Positions 24,441 to 30,744 are shown, counted from the first letter of the stretch. The stretch is DNA of 64,000 nt from Chryseolinea serpens (GCF_900129725.1 NZ_FQWQ01000006.1:62001-126000), one strand, 5' to 3'. Numbers and translations: made by a program. Notes: generated from the sequence alone by a model not told the origin.

Positions 24441-25079
24441 ATGAAAGAATACCACAAGATCCAGACCGTATTTTTGCGGACGCCGGAAAGCAAGTTCAAG
24501 ACCCTCATGGAAGGTCACTGGGCCTTGCCTGAGTTTGAAGTTCTAAAGGACATTCCCTGGATCTGGACCGAAAAAATTGACGGCACGAATATTCGTATCC
24601 AATGGAATGGCCAGGAAGTCAGATTTGGTGGAAAAACCGATGACGCTCATATTCCCACCTTTCTGCTGAATGTTTTGCAAACCAAATTCACAACAGAGCG
24701 GATGAAAACAGTCTTTCCCGACGCCACCGAAGTGTGTTTGTACGGAGAAGGCTATGGCGCCAAAATTCAAAAAGGCAGCCACTATCTGCCGGATCGAACG
24801 GATTTCATTTTGTTCGACTGCAAAATTGACAGCTGGTGGTTAGCCCGTCCAAACCTGGAAGATATCGCGAACAAACTTTCCATCGGTGTTGTTCCGATTA
24901 TGGGTATGGGCACATTATTGCAAGCTGTTGAATTTGTGAAACAAGGTTATAAATCCACGATCGCTCATAATAAAAACTATGATGCCGAAGGATTGATCAT
25001 GAAACCTGCAGTCGAATTGTTCAACAGACAAGGTCAACGGATAGTCTCTAAAATTAAATTCAGAGATTTTATCCGTTGA
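24441..25079 (+). CDS. RNA ligase, Rnl2-like
   Basis: 212 residues carrying the nucleotidyltransferase motifs of RNA ligases in order: motif I EKIDGTN (residues 44-50, Lys45 the predicted AMP-bearing nucleophile), motif III YGEGYG (101-106), motif IIIa DFILFDCKI (121-129), motif IV EGLIMKP (183-189) and motif V KIKFRDF (204-210). It lacks the C-terminal domain of T4 Rnl2 (334 residues) and resembles compact phage-like ligases. Such enzymes seal 3'-OH/5'-phosphate RNA breaks. It lies inside a tRNA array under a shared operator, so tRNA repair is the leading idea. No kinase-phosphatase (Pnkp-like) gene is seen nearby. Confidence 0.85.
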   Translation: MKEYHKIQTVFLRTPESKFKTLMEGHWALPEFEVLKDIPWIWTEKIDGTNIRIQWNGQEVRFGGKTDDAHIPTFLLNVLQTKFTTERMKTVFPDATEVCLYGEGYGAKIQKGSHYLPDRTDFILFDCKIDSWWLARPNLEDIANKLSIGVVPIMGMGTLLQAVEFVKQGYKSTIAHNKNYDAEGLIMKPAVELFNRQGQRIVSKIKFRDFIR

Positions 25080-25083
25080 GAAG

Positions 25084-25127
25084 TCGATGGGCACAGGCAT
25101 ACGCTGTTTGTGCTCTATGCCCATCGA
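25084..25127 (+). other. Hairpin between the RNA ligase gene and tRNA-Phe
   Basis: TCGATGGGCA (25084-25093) and TGCCCATCGA (25118-25127) form a perfect 10-bp stem that encloses a further GCACA/TGTGC-like pairing. It begins 4 bases after the ligase stop. The following TCTTT is too short for a convincing terminator; an RNA-processing or stability role is equally possible. Confidence 0.6.
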
Positions 25128-25132
25128 TCTTT

Positions 25133-25204
25133 GGAGATTAAGCTAACTAAGTAGAAGCATCCCGCTGAAAACGGGAGGGACTGGAGCGTTACCAGTAATC
25201 TCCA
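25133..25204 (+). tRNA. tRNA-Phe (GAA) with abnormal D- and T-loops
   Basis: Acceptor GGAGATT (25133-25139) pairs perfectly with AATCTCC (25197-25203), discriminator A. The anticodon arm is TCCCG-CTGAAAA-CGGGA, giving GAA. The T-stem ACTGG/CCAGT is perfect but the loop is AGCGTTA. The D-region (GCT...AGC) lacks the GG that normally contacts the T-loop, and the variable region has only three bases. So both sides of the elbow contact are changed. Confidence 0.62.
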
Positions 25205-25259
25205 CATAGGGCAAGTCGGAAAGATGGGAGATCAATTCTCTCATCCCACGTCAGTGCCG

Positions 25260-25337
25260 GTGGCGCGATAGCATAGTCGCCGAAAAATGCGTTCCGGTTC
25301 ATCCGGAAAGATCGAGGTTAAAGCCCTCCGCGCCACA
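25260..25337 (+). tRNA. tRNA-like gene with anticodon TCA (would read UGA)
   Basis: Acceptor GTGGCGC (25260-25266) pairs perfectly with GCGCCAC (25330-25336), discriminator A. The anticodon stem TTCCG/CGGAA encloses GTTCATC, whose bases 34-36 are TCA. The D-stem GCAT/ATGC has a 12-base loop, and four rather than two bases separate it from the acceptor. The T-arm is weak (GAGG/CCTC around TTAAAGC). It is not built like tRNA-Sec (no long variable arm). A CAT reading would need a mispaired stem. Confidence 0.45.
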
Positions 25338-25365
25338 ACACATTGGAAACAACTAAAAAACAGGA

Positions 25366-25716
25366 ATGAATCACAGTCTACACAACATCAACGGCCAGGT
25401 CATCGCGGAACTCCATGCCAACGGCACCATCATTCGCGACGCACAACAGTTTCTGGAAATCATGATGAATCTACCCGCCGACAAGATGGTCATCCACCAG
25501 GCGTGCATCGATGAATCATTTTTCGATCTCCGAAGCGGCCTTGCCGGCGAAATCCTGCAAAAGGTAGTGAACTACTCCCGTCAACTGGGAATTGTCGGCG
25601 ATTTCTCCAGCTATGAAAGCAAGAGTCTGCGCGACTTCATTCGGGAGAGCAACAAATCAAACACCGTTGTATTTGTGAGCACACTCGGTGATGCGTTGAA
25701 AAGATTGAGTGCCTGA
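25366..25716 (+). CDS. DUF4180 family protein
   Basis: 116 residues. The stretch FFDLRSGLAGEILQKVVNYS, then LGIVGDFSSYESKSLRDFI and RESNKSNTVVFVSTLGDAL, are the conserved blocks of DUF4180, a small cytoplasmic family that looks STAS-like by its strand/helix pattern. No function is known to me. It is the last gene of the ligase/tRNA unit, 29 bases after the TCA-anticodon gene, and the second operator follows 22 bases after its stop. Linkage with RNA ligase and tRNAs suggests a role in the same stress response. Confidence 0.8.
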   Translation: MNHSLHNINGQVIAELHANGTIIRDAQQFLEIMMNLPADKMVIHQACIDESFFDLRSGLAGEILQKVVNYSRQLGIVGDFSSYESKSLRDFIRESNKSNTVVFVSTLGDALKRLSA

Positions 25717-25738
25717 AATAAAAAAAGCAATTTAAAAA

Positions 25739-25783
25739 TTGTTACCTAATAGGTAACAAACAAAAAATAGCATCGTATATTTG
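25739..25783 (+). promoter_or_regulatory. Second copy of the palindromic operator with a promoter for tRNA array B
   Basis: TTGTTACCT (25739-25747), a 3-base spacer, and AGGTAACAA (25751-25759) form a perfect palindrome with the same half-site and spacing as the one at 23854. A -7 box TATATTTG (25776-25783) matches TAnnTTTG. No -33 box is visible, the operator occupying that region. The predicted transcript start lies about at the ATG of leader ORF B, so that mRNA may be leaderless. Confidence 0.7.
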
Positions 25784-25787
25784 AATC

Positions 25788-25874
25788 ATGAACAAGAGCC
25801 ACGTCCATAGTTCCTATCGTCGACCCCAACCGCTAACAAACCGGGAGGCCGGACTATGTATGCCCGATCAATGA
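25788..25874 (+). CDS. Short leader ORF B (28 codons)
   Basis: The ATG at 25788 opens a 28-codon frame beginning MNKSHVHSS and ending REAGLCMPDQ. The sequence GGGAGGC inside it (25843-25849) is perfectly complementary to GCCTCCC (25905-25911) of the following terminator, the classic geometry for an antiterminator within a leader. The C-terminal EAGLCMPD resembles EASMFPD of leader C upstream of the EF-G paralogue. Translation is inferred from this conservation. Confidence 0.55.
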   Translation: MNKSHVHSSYRRPQPLTNREAGLCMPDQ

Positions 25875-25903
25875 TGTAACATCGCGTTGTGCAAGACCAT
25901 ACA

Positions 25904-25932
25904 AGCCTCCCTGATCAGGAGGCTTTTTGTTT
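25904..25932 (+). terminator. Intrinsic terminator/attenuator B before tRNA-Pro
   Basis: AGCCTCC (25904-25910) pairs perfectly with GGAGGCT (25918-25924) across a 7-base loop, followed by TTTTTGTTTTT. It sits between the promoter at 25776 and tRNA-Pro at 25937, so the tRNAs depend on read-through. The alternative pairing with 25843-25849 would prevent its formation. Confidence 0.88.
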
Positions 25933-25936
25933 TTAT

Positions 25937-26011
25937 AGGGTAATAGAGGAGTTGGTCGTCCTCGCTTGCTTTGGGCGCAAGAGATCCCTGGTTCGAATCC
26001 AGGTTACCCTA
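25937..26011 (+). tRNA. tRNA-Pro (TGG)
   Basis: Acceptor AGGGTAA (25937-25943) pairs with TTACCCT (26004-26010), discriminator A. D-arm GAGG-AGTTGGTCGT-CCTC, anticodon arm CTTGC-TTTGGGC-GCAAG (TGG), variable AGATC, and T-arm CCTGG-TTCGAAT-CCAGG are all canonical. No CCA is encoded. It is the first tRNA of array B, just after attenuator B. Confidence 0.88.
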
Positions 26012-26015
26012 CAGC

Positions 26016-26043
26016 GCCCGCCGAAGCTTTAGCGAAGGCGGGC
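26016..26043. repeat. REP-like hairpin copy 1
   Basis: A 28-base imperfect palindrome with arms GCCCGCC and GGCGGGC around GAAGCTTTAGCGAA. It begins 5 bases after tRNA-Pro. Similar copies follow at 26203, 26333, 26524 and 26741, with a degenerate partial copy around 26061-26080. Confidence 0.8.
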
Positions 26044-26114
26044 CTAGCTCACAAAACCCTCAACGAAGGCGAGCATCGCTCACCGCGCGTATGGACGTCG
26101 AGCAAAACATATTT

Positions 26115-26198
26115 CGGAGAGTAGTCCGTAAGTGGAAGCGGGCCGCTCTGTAAAAGCGGTGCTAACTAGCCTTGGGTGTTCGATTCGCCCCTCTCCGA
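26115..26198 (+). tRNA. tRNA-Tyr (GTA), class II
   Basis: Acceptor CGGAGAG (26115-26121) pairs perfectly with CTCTCCG (26191-26197), discriminator A. The anticodon arm CCGCT-CTGTAAA-AGCGG gives GTA. A long variable arm (GCTAACTAGC) and the T-arm GGGTG-TTCGATT-CGCCC are as expected for bacterial tRNA-Tyr. The D-loop holds GG. A REP-like element begins 5 bases after it. Confidence 0.88.
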
Positions 26199-26202
26199 CA
26201 GC

Positions 26203-26230
26203 GCTCGCCGAAGCTTTAGCGAAGGCGAGC
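26203..26230. repeat. REP-like hairpin copy 2
   Basis: 28 bases with arms GCTCGCC and GGCGAGC around GAAGCTTTAGCGAA, 5 bases after tRNA-Tyr. The core is identical to copy 1, with one compensatory arm change (CCC/GGG versus CTC/GAG). The arms thus covary, so the folded form is probably selected. Confidence 0.8.
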
Positions 26231-26296
26231 CGCGCTCACCCCAACGCTAGCGCTGGCAAGCACTCACCTTCGCCAAAGTTAGGAGGGTGATACATG

Positions 26297-26401
26297 GTGA
26301 TGCAACGCAAACTGGCTTCGCGGCAAGATTGTGCCCGCCTTCGCTAAAGGGTATGGCGGGTGATAGATCTTGTGTTTATGAGTTCGAGCTCATGCATCAC
26401 C
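26297..26401 (+). tRNA. tRNA-like gene interrupted in the anticodon loop by a REP-like hairpin
   Basis: GTGATGC (26297-26303) pairs with GCATCAC (26394-26400), with AA, a D-arm CGC-AAACTGGCTTC-GCG containing GG, and a T-arm ATGAG-TTCGAG-CTCAT whose loop has six bases. The anticodon stem CAAGA (26324-26328) / TCTTG (26368-26372) encloses not 7 but 39 bases, including a REP-like hairpin at 26333-26360. The flanks (TTG...TGATAGA) could derive from a loop with GAT (Ile). It is either a disrupted tRNA or one needing removal of the insert. Confidence 0.38.
26333..26360. repeat. REP-like hairpin copy 3 (inside a tRNA-like gene)
   Basis: CCCGCC (26334-26339) and GGCGGG (26355-26360) flank TTCGCTAAAGGGTAT. 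It is the inverted orientation of copies 1 and 2 and lies in the anticodon-loop position of the tRNA-like gene at 26297. Confidence 0.7.
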
Positions 26402-26411
26402 CTTTTTAAAT

Positions 26412-26484
26412 TGCCCTGTCGTCTAACGGATCAGGACACGAGGCTACGAACCTCGAAGTGCAAGTTCGACTCTTGCCAGGGCAG
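26412..26484 (+). tRNA. tRNA-Arg (ACG)
   Basis: Acceptor TGCCCTG (26412-26418) pairs perfectly with CAGGGCA (26477-26483), discriminator G. The anticodon arm CGAGG-CTACGAA-CCTCG gives ACG, and the T-arm GCAAG-TTCGACT-CTTGC is canonical. The D-loop contains GG. An ACG anticodon is normally deaminated to ICG by TadA. Confidence 0.9.
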
Positions 26485-26518
26485 CGCTTCACCAACATCT
26501 CGGTGAGTGAAAGATTTT

Positions 26519-26636
26519 GGAGAGCTCGCCTTCGCTGAAGCTCCGGCGAGCGAAGCAGGCAGACACTGGTTCGCTGCACTGTCCTGCTAAGATAGGTCCC
26601 GCATTTGGGATGAAGGTTCGATTCCTTCGCTCTCCG
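26519..26636 (+). tRNA. tRNA-Ser (GCT) carrying a 31-base REP-like insertion
   Basis: Acceptor GGAGAGC (26519-26525) pairs perfectly with GCTCTCC (26629-26635), discriminator G. D-arm GCAG-ACACTGGTTCG-CTGC, anticodon arm CTGTC-CTGCTAA-GATAG (GCT), a long variable arm and T-arm GAAGG-TTCGATT-CCTTC are typical of tRNA-Ser. Between acceptor and D-arm, where two bases are expected, there are 33, holding most of REP-like copy 4. Removing 26526-26556 restores a normal gene. Whether it is functional is open. Confidence 0.62.
26524..26551. repeat. REP-like hairpin copy 4 (inside tRNA-Ser)
   Basis: 28 bases with arms GCTCGCC and GGCGAGC, inverted relative to copy 2 and differing from its reverse complement at only two central positions. 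It begins within the acceptor arm of tRNA-Ser (GCT). Confidence 0.8.
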
Positions 26637-26659
26637 CACAAGTTTTGAATGTCATATAA

Positions 26660-26740
26660 GGAGTGTACCCGGCTGGATCAGGAGCTTGTCTTGAAAACAA
26701 GTAGCGGTTAATTCCGTTGTGAGTTCGAGTCTCACACTTC
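26660..26740 (+). tRNA. tRNA-Ser (TGA), 3' end disturbed by a REP-like element
   Basis: The anticodon arm CTTGT-CTTGAAA-ACAAG gives TGA; a class II variable arm and the T-arm GTGAG-TTCGAGT-CTCAC are normal for tRNA-Ser. The 5' acceptor GGAGTGT (26660-26666) should pair with ACACTCC, but only ACTTC (26736-26740) remains before REP-like copy 5 begins, so five pairs at most can form. The 3' end may have been lost when the element arrived. Confidence 0.6.
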
Positions 26741-26767
26741 GCCCGCCGTAGCTTTAGCGAAGGCGGC
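26741..26767. repeat. REP-like hairpin copy 5
   Basis: GCCCGCCGTAG and GCGAAGGCGGC arms around TTTA, directly adjoining tRNA-Ser (TGA). A further degenerate copy (CCACCGAAGCCTTAGCGAA) follows at 26773-26796, ahead of the permease gene. Confidence 0.7.
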
Positions 26768-26827
26768 TCATCCACCGAAGCCTTAGCGAACGGCAAGTCC
26801 ACCCCTCGAAACTTTCCCGAAGGTAAA

Positions 26828-29440
26828 TTATTCGTACTTCAAACTATCCGAAGGATTCGCACGACTCGCCCGCAGCGATTGCCAACCCACCGGCATCACC
26901 GCCATAATAAAGGTTATCGCACCGGCGACGGCGAACGCGCTCCACGGCATTTCAATATGATTGGTATACTGCTCCAAAAACTGTTGCATGACATACCACG
27001 CGATGGGAGCGGCCACAGCAAACGCCACCGTTACCAACACCAGAAAATTTCCGGAGAGCAACAGCAGAATACTCGAAATGCTTGCTCCCAATACCTTTCG
27101 TATTCCAATCTCTTTTGTGCGACGGGTACATACGAACGACACCAACCCATACAATCCCAGGCAACCGATAAAGATCCCCACGCCTGCAAAAGTGGTGAGC
27201 ATATTGGAGAACTTGTTCTCGTCTTCGTAGAATGTGCGCAGGTCGCTGTCCAGAAATGCATATTTAAAATAGTTGTCCGGAAATTCCTGTGTCCAGTATT
27301 TTCCGATGAGGGCGATGGCCTCTTTTGCCGACAACGGATCGATGCGGAAGCTGGCGAGATAAAAATTGCTTTTGCGAAAAGAATATAAATGGGGAACAAT
27401 GTCTGCTTTCAGGCTTTGCGAGTGATAGTTCTTTACCACACCAATCACTGTCCGGAGCTCAACATTGTCGCCCTCCCCGAGCTTGGTCCCGATGGCCTCC
27501 TCGGGCGTCGCAAATCCCAACGCGGCGACTGCTTGTTCATTGATCATGACCACCGGGTTAGTTTTTGAAGTATCGTTTGCCTGAAACATACGGCCGGCCA
27601 CTACCGGGATCTTGTAAAAACGAAAATAGCTCGTGTCTACAAATTGCAAGCGGAAGGTAGCGGCCCCATTGGCCAGGTTGGGATGCTTGATGGTCCACCA
27701 CCACCAATTGCGGGTGCTCGAGGGTGAAGTTAATCCGAAAGTCACGTCTTTGATCGCGGAGTGTTTCAACAGTTGCTGCCGCAGGTGTTCACGTTTCATT
27801 TCGTCGCCGCTATCGGGCATGTCGATAGTTATTACCGATTTCGAATCGAAACCAAGGTTTTGCGTATGGAAATATTGCATTTGTTTCAATGCAATCAGCA
27901 TACAGATCACCATCACCTGGGCAATGCCAAATTGAAAGACCACCAGCGCCTGGCGCAGGGAAATGCCCCGGGCGGAAAGGGCAGCCAGCTTGTTGCGCAT
28001 AACACTCATCGGCTGGAAGCCCGACAAAATAAGCGCTGGATAAAAACCGGAAGCAAAGGTCACGGCAAGACCGGTGAGCAACAGGAAACCAAACGTATTG
28101 CCGTTCCACACGGGCGCACTGGCGACATGCGTGCTTAAAAGATAATCCATGTGCCCCACCAGCAAAGTCGCCATTCCCCCGGCAATGATCTCGGCCATCA
28201 GCACAATGACAGCGGTCTCGACAAAGAACTGACACACCAAAGCCCCGCGACTGCTCCCCAGAATCTTGCGAACGGCGATCTCGCGACTACGCTGAACAGA
28301 CTGCACCGTGGCAAGGTTCACAAAATTGATACAGGCAATGACCAACACGAAAAGTCCGATATAGAAAAGTGTGTCGGGCAGCCAGTGGGGTGTGATGTAG
28401 TTATAGGTGTCATTATCTTCCGTGAAATGGATCTCCGAAAACGGCAAGAGTTTGAAATATGCATATTGACCGTGTTCTTTATGCAACTCCGCTTGCTTTC
28501 TTAATTGTGCTTCAAGGTCGGCAGCTTCCACGCCTTCCTTCAACATGACATAACCGTGATGGCTGGAATCGCCGCCACCCCAATTGTTTTCGTTCGACTG
28601 CCAGGAGGCGTAGCGGTCCACGGTTTTGTAGGATATGATAAACTCAAATTGAAATTCAGAATTAACCGGGACTTTTTGAATGATACCCGTGACTGTGACG
28701 TCGTATGCGTTGTCGACTCGTATTGTTTTTCCCATGGCCCCTTCGGGAAATAGCCGGTGCGCCGTGGGCTCATCCAAAACCACCTGGTACGGCGCTGACA
28801 AGGACTTGTCCGGCGATCCGGCAATCCATTTTATGTCCAGCGTCTTCATGAATTCCGGCGTGACATAGAAGGCATGCTCCTGCTGCAGGTTCTCGTTTCG
28901 AACTTTTATCACATTCGGAGGCCAGGCCAACGCTGCCGAGGCACTTTCCACCCCGCTATTTTCTCTCAGAAACTTGATCACCGCGCCAGGCACGTGCGAC
29001 GTGGGCTCGTTGAATTTATCATAGCTTATGACCTGGTACATGCGGTCAGCATCTTTATGATACCGGTCGAAGCTGTTTTCGAAACGGACCACCAAATACA
29101 TCATCAGAAAAGTAGCAAGCCCCAGGGCGAGGCCCGCGATGTTCAGGGCGGCGTAGGTGCGGTTGCGCACTGTGTTCCGCCAGGCAACGACAATGAAGTT
29201 CTTGAGCATAGCACGTTGGATAAAAGGTGACGCGAAAGTATTTCGTAAAATAATGCCCGGTCTAAAAAACCGAACGGCTTGGTACGCAAATCGACGCCGC
29301 GCTTTGTACAGACCAACCTGCTCAACATCGACGTCGAATGCTTCCAGTAAGTCGCCTTCGATGCCTTCGTATAAGTGCGAAGGGCAGAACCACTTCAAAA
29401 ACCGAAGGGCCAGGCGGGGCGGGTCTTTTTGTCGGGACAT
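26828..29440 (-). CDS. FtsX/MacB-like permease with PadR-linked N-terminal prefix
   Basis: 870 residues. Residues 1-75 form the soluble prefix (FLKWFCPSHLYEGIEGDLLE) found on permeases paired with PadR regulators. Then a helix near 98-118, a periplasmic core domain with IRVDNAYDVTVTGIIQKVP, three helices, a second core domain with RTVIGVVKNYHSQSL, and three final helices with TKEIGIRKVLGASISSI, ending NPSDSLKYE. It is an ABC permease whose ATPase is elsewhere; efflux or membrane-stress function is likely but not proven. It starts 5 bases after the PadR gene stop, forming a two-gene operon. Confidence 0.88.
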   Translation of the reverse strand: MSRQKDPPRLALRFLKWFCPSHLYEGIEGDLLEAFDVDVEQVGLYKARRRFAYQAVRFFRPGIILRNTFASPFIQRAMLKNFIVVAWRNTVRNRTYAALNIAGLALGLATFLMMYLVVRFENSFDRYHKDADRMYQVISYDKFNEPTSHVPGAVIKFLRENSGVESASAALAWPPNVIKVRNENLQQEHAFYVTPEFMKTLDIKWIAGSPDKSLSAPYQVVLDEPTAHRLFPEGAMGKTIRVDNAYDVTVTGIIQKVPVNSEFQFEFIISYKTVDRYASWQSNENNWGGGDSSHHGYVMLKEGVEAADLEAQLRKQAELHKEHGQYAYFKLLPFSEIHFTEDNDTYNYITPHWLPDTLFYIGLFVLVIACINFVNLATVQSVQRSREIAVRKILGSSRGALVCQFFVETAVIVLMAEIIAGGMATLLVGHMDYLLSTHVASAPVWNGNTFGFLLLTGLAVTFASGFYPALILSGFQPMSVMRNKLAALSARGISLRQALVVFQFGIAQVMVICMLIALKQMQYFHTQNLGFDSKSVITIDMPDSGDEMKREHLRQQLLKHSAIKDVTFGLTSPSSTRNWWWWTIKHPNLANGAATFRLQFVDTSYFRFYKIPVVAGRMFQANDTSKTNPVVMINEQAVAALGFATPEEAIGTKLGEGDNVELRTVIGVVKNYHSQSLKADIVPHLYSFRKSNFYLASFRIDPLSAKEAIALIGKYWTQEFPDNYFKYAFLDSDLRTFYEDENKFSNMLTTFAGVGIFIGCLGLYGLVSFVCTRRTKEIGIRKVLGASISSILLLLSGNFLVLVTVAFAVAAPIAWYVMQQFLEQYTNHIEMPWSAFAVAGAITFIMAVMPVGWQSLRASRANPSDSLKYE

Positions 29441-29445
29441 AAACT

Positions 29446-29778
29446 TTACCGCCCTGCGATTTTTAGTTGAGGAATAAGTTTCCAGAGATCGGTGCGCATC
29501 TCTTTTATGGCGCGCAGCATGGCCAAGCCAGCGTTGGTGATGGTGAAGATCCGCTTGCGTCTTCCTCCACGAGCGTTGGTGGCGCCTCCCATTTTCGATT
29601 TGATCAGACCTTTGTCTTCCAGCCGATAGAGCGTGACATGCACGGCACTCAACAGCACATCGCGGCCGGCGCGTTCTTTTATCTCGCTGACAATCGCGTT
29701 ACCGTAGGCGTCCTCCTGCAGAATGCCCACCATTGTTAGCACCAATTCTTCAAATTCGCCCAGGTATTCTTTTCCCAT
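29446..29778 (-). CDS. PadR-family transcriptional regulator
   Basis: 110 residues from the ATG at 29778 (MGKEYLGEFEELVLTMV). The PadR winged helix is complete: LQEDAYGNAIVSEIKERAG, then VHVTLYRLEDKGLIKSKMGG, a wing GGRRKRIFTITNAG and the C-terminal helix. Such short PadR proteins control a permease gene directly downstream and often themselves. The PadR/permease pair is repeated at 55.5-58.5 kb. Confidence 0.9.
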   Translation of the reverse strand: MGKEYLGEFEELVLTMVGILQEDAYGNAIVSEIKERAGRDVLLSAVHVTLYRLEDKGLIKSKMGGATNARGGRRKRIFTITNAGLAMLRAIKEMRTDLWKLIPQLKIAGR

Positions 29779-29991
29779 TTGTATGTATTTTGCTAAACTA
29801 ATATACGGTTTGTTTCTCAATTTGTTAGCATTTTGTTAAAGATATTGGGAGAAGGATAAGAAAATTGCAGGCCAGAGGTGGCAAATCATACCGATTTACA
29901 TAATAATAGTAGTGTCCTTGTTTTACGGTTCGATAGGGCATTTTATTTAAATAAGGTGTCCGGATTTCAGGGTCTCCGTTGTCTTTAGGGC

Positions 29992-30744
29992 ATGATTCGA
30001 TTTTATCGACTGCTGGCTTGTTTTGTTTTTTGCCTTGCTGCGTTCCGTCCCGTCGACATGACCGGACAAGTGCCGGACAGTACAGACCAAAAGAGCAATG
30101 TCAGTGCCAGTGGTCGGGTCATGCTGGCCAATGCAGGGTTTGCTCCCGTGCCTGCCTTTTCATTTAATAGTCCCCTGATGATGGGATTTCTGTCTCTAAA
30201 GAAAAAACGCTTCAGCTTCGAGCCCGATCTTGCCCTGGGGCTAAACGGGAAGCCTTGGCTGGTAAACAATTGGTTTAGGTTGGCCTTTATTGACCGGAAA
30301 AAACTGAAGGCGACTGTGGGGTTGAATCCTTCGCTTTACTTTGGAGAGGTGGTTATGTTATCAGGGGAATCGATCATCCGCGCACACCGGAATCTGACCT
30401 TCGAATTTGCCGGCGAGCAGACGTTGACGTCGCCGTGGGCGCTGCGGTGGACTTACCTGCTGGTCCATGCCTTTGATACCGGCGCGTTGTCGGGACAATT
30501 TTTTGATGTCAGCAACATCATCACCGCTCTCCGTCTTCCGAAAATATTGATCGCAAAAGTGAAGCCCGAAGTATTCTATTTCAATTTCGATGGCAACATC
30601 GATGGCTTTTATGGTTCGGGAAGTGTCACCGCCGACCTGCAGTGCATTCCGTTGTCGGTCTACTTCCAGGGCGTGCAACCTTTTTGGGCCGGTTTCCCAG
30701 GAACCCATTACAAATGGAACGCTGGGCTTGTTTATGGATTTTGA
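29992..30744 (+). CDS. Secreted or outer-membrane protein of unknown function
   Basis: 250 residues with a signal peptide (RLLACFVFCLAAF, cleavage perhaps after DMTGQ). The mature part is rich in alternating hydrophobic/aromatic strands (FSFEPDLALGLNGKPWLVNN, TVGLNPSLYFGE) and ends with GLVYGF, a C-terminal phenylalanine typical of outer-membrane beta-barrels. I do not recognise the family. It stands alone between a PadR module and the DGPF-ECF pair. Confidence 0.65.
   Translation: MIRFYRLLACFVFCLAAFRPVDMTGQVPDSTDQKSNVSASGRVMLANAGFAPVPAFSFNSPLMMGFLSLKKKRFSFEPDLALGLNGKPWLVNNWFRLAFIDRKKLKATVGLNPSLYFGEVVMLSGESIIRAHRNLTFEFAGEQTLTSPWALRWTYLLVHAFDTGALSGQFFDVSNIITALRLPKILIAKVKPEVFYFNFDGNIDGFYGSGSVTADLQCIPLSVYFQGVQPFWAGFPGTHYKWNAGLVYGF

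Noticed and set aside
25205-25255. Possible 3' half of another tRNA (GGGAG-ATCAATT-CTCTC followed by ATCCCAC)
   Set aside because: No 5' acceptor partner GTGGGAT exists nearby; it is more likely just a hairpin (GATGGGAGA/TCTCTCATC) between tRNA-Phe and the TCA gene.
26406-26802. Antisense frames over tRNA-Arg, tRNA-Ser and the REP-like copies
   Set aside because: They are produced by tRNA genes and repeats; no start site or conservation supports a protein.
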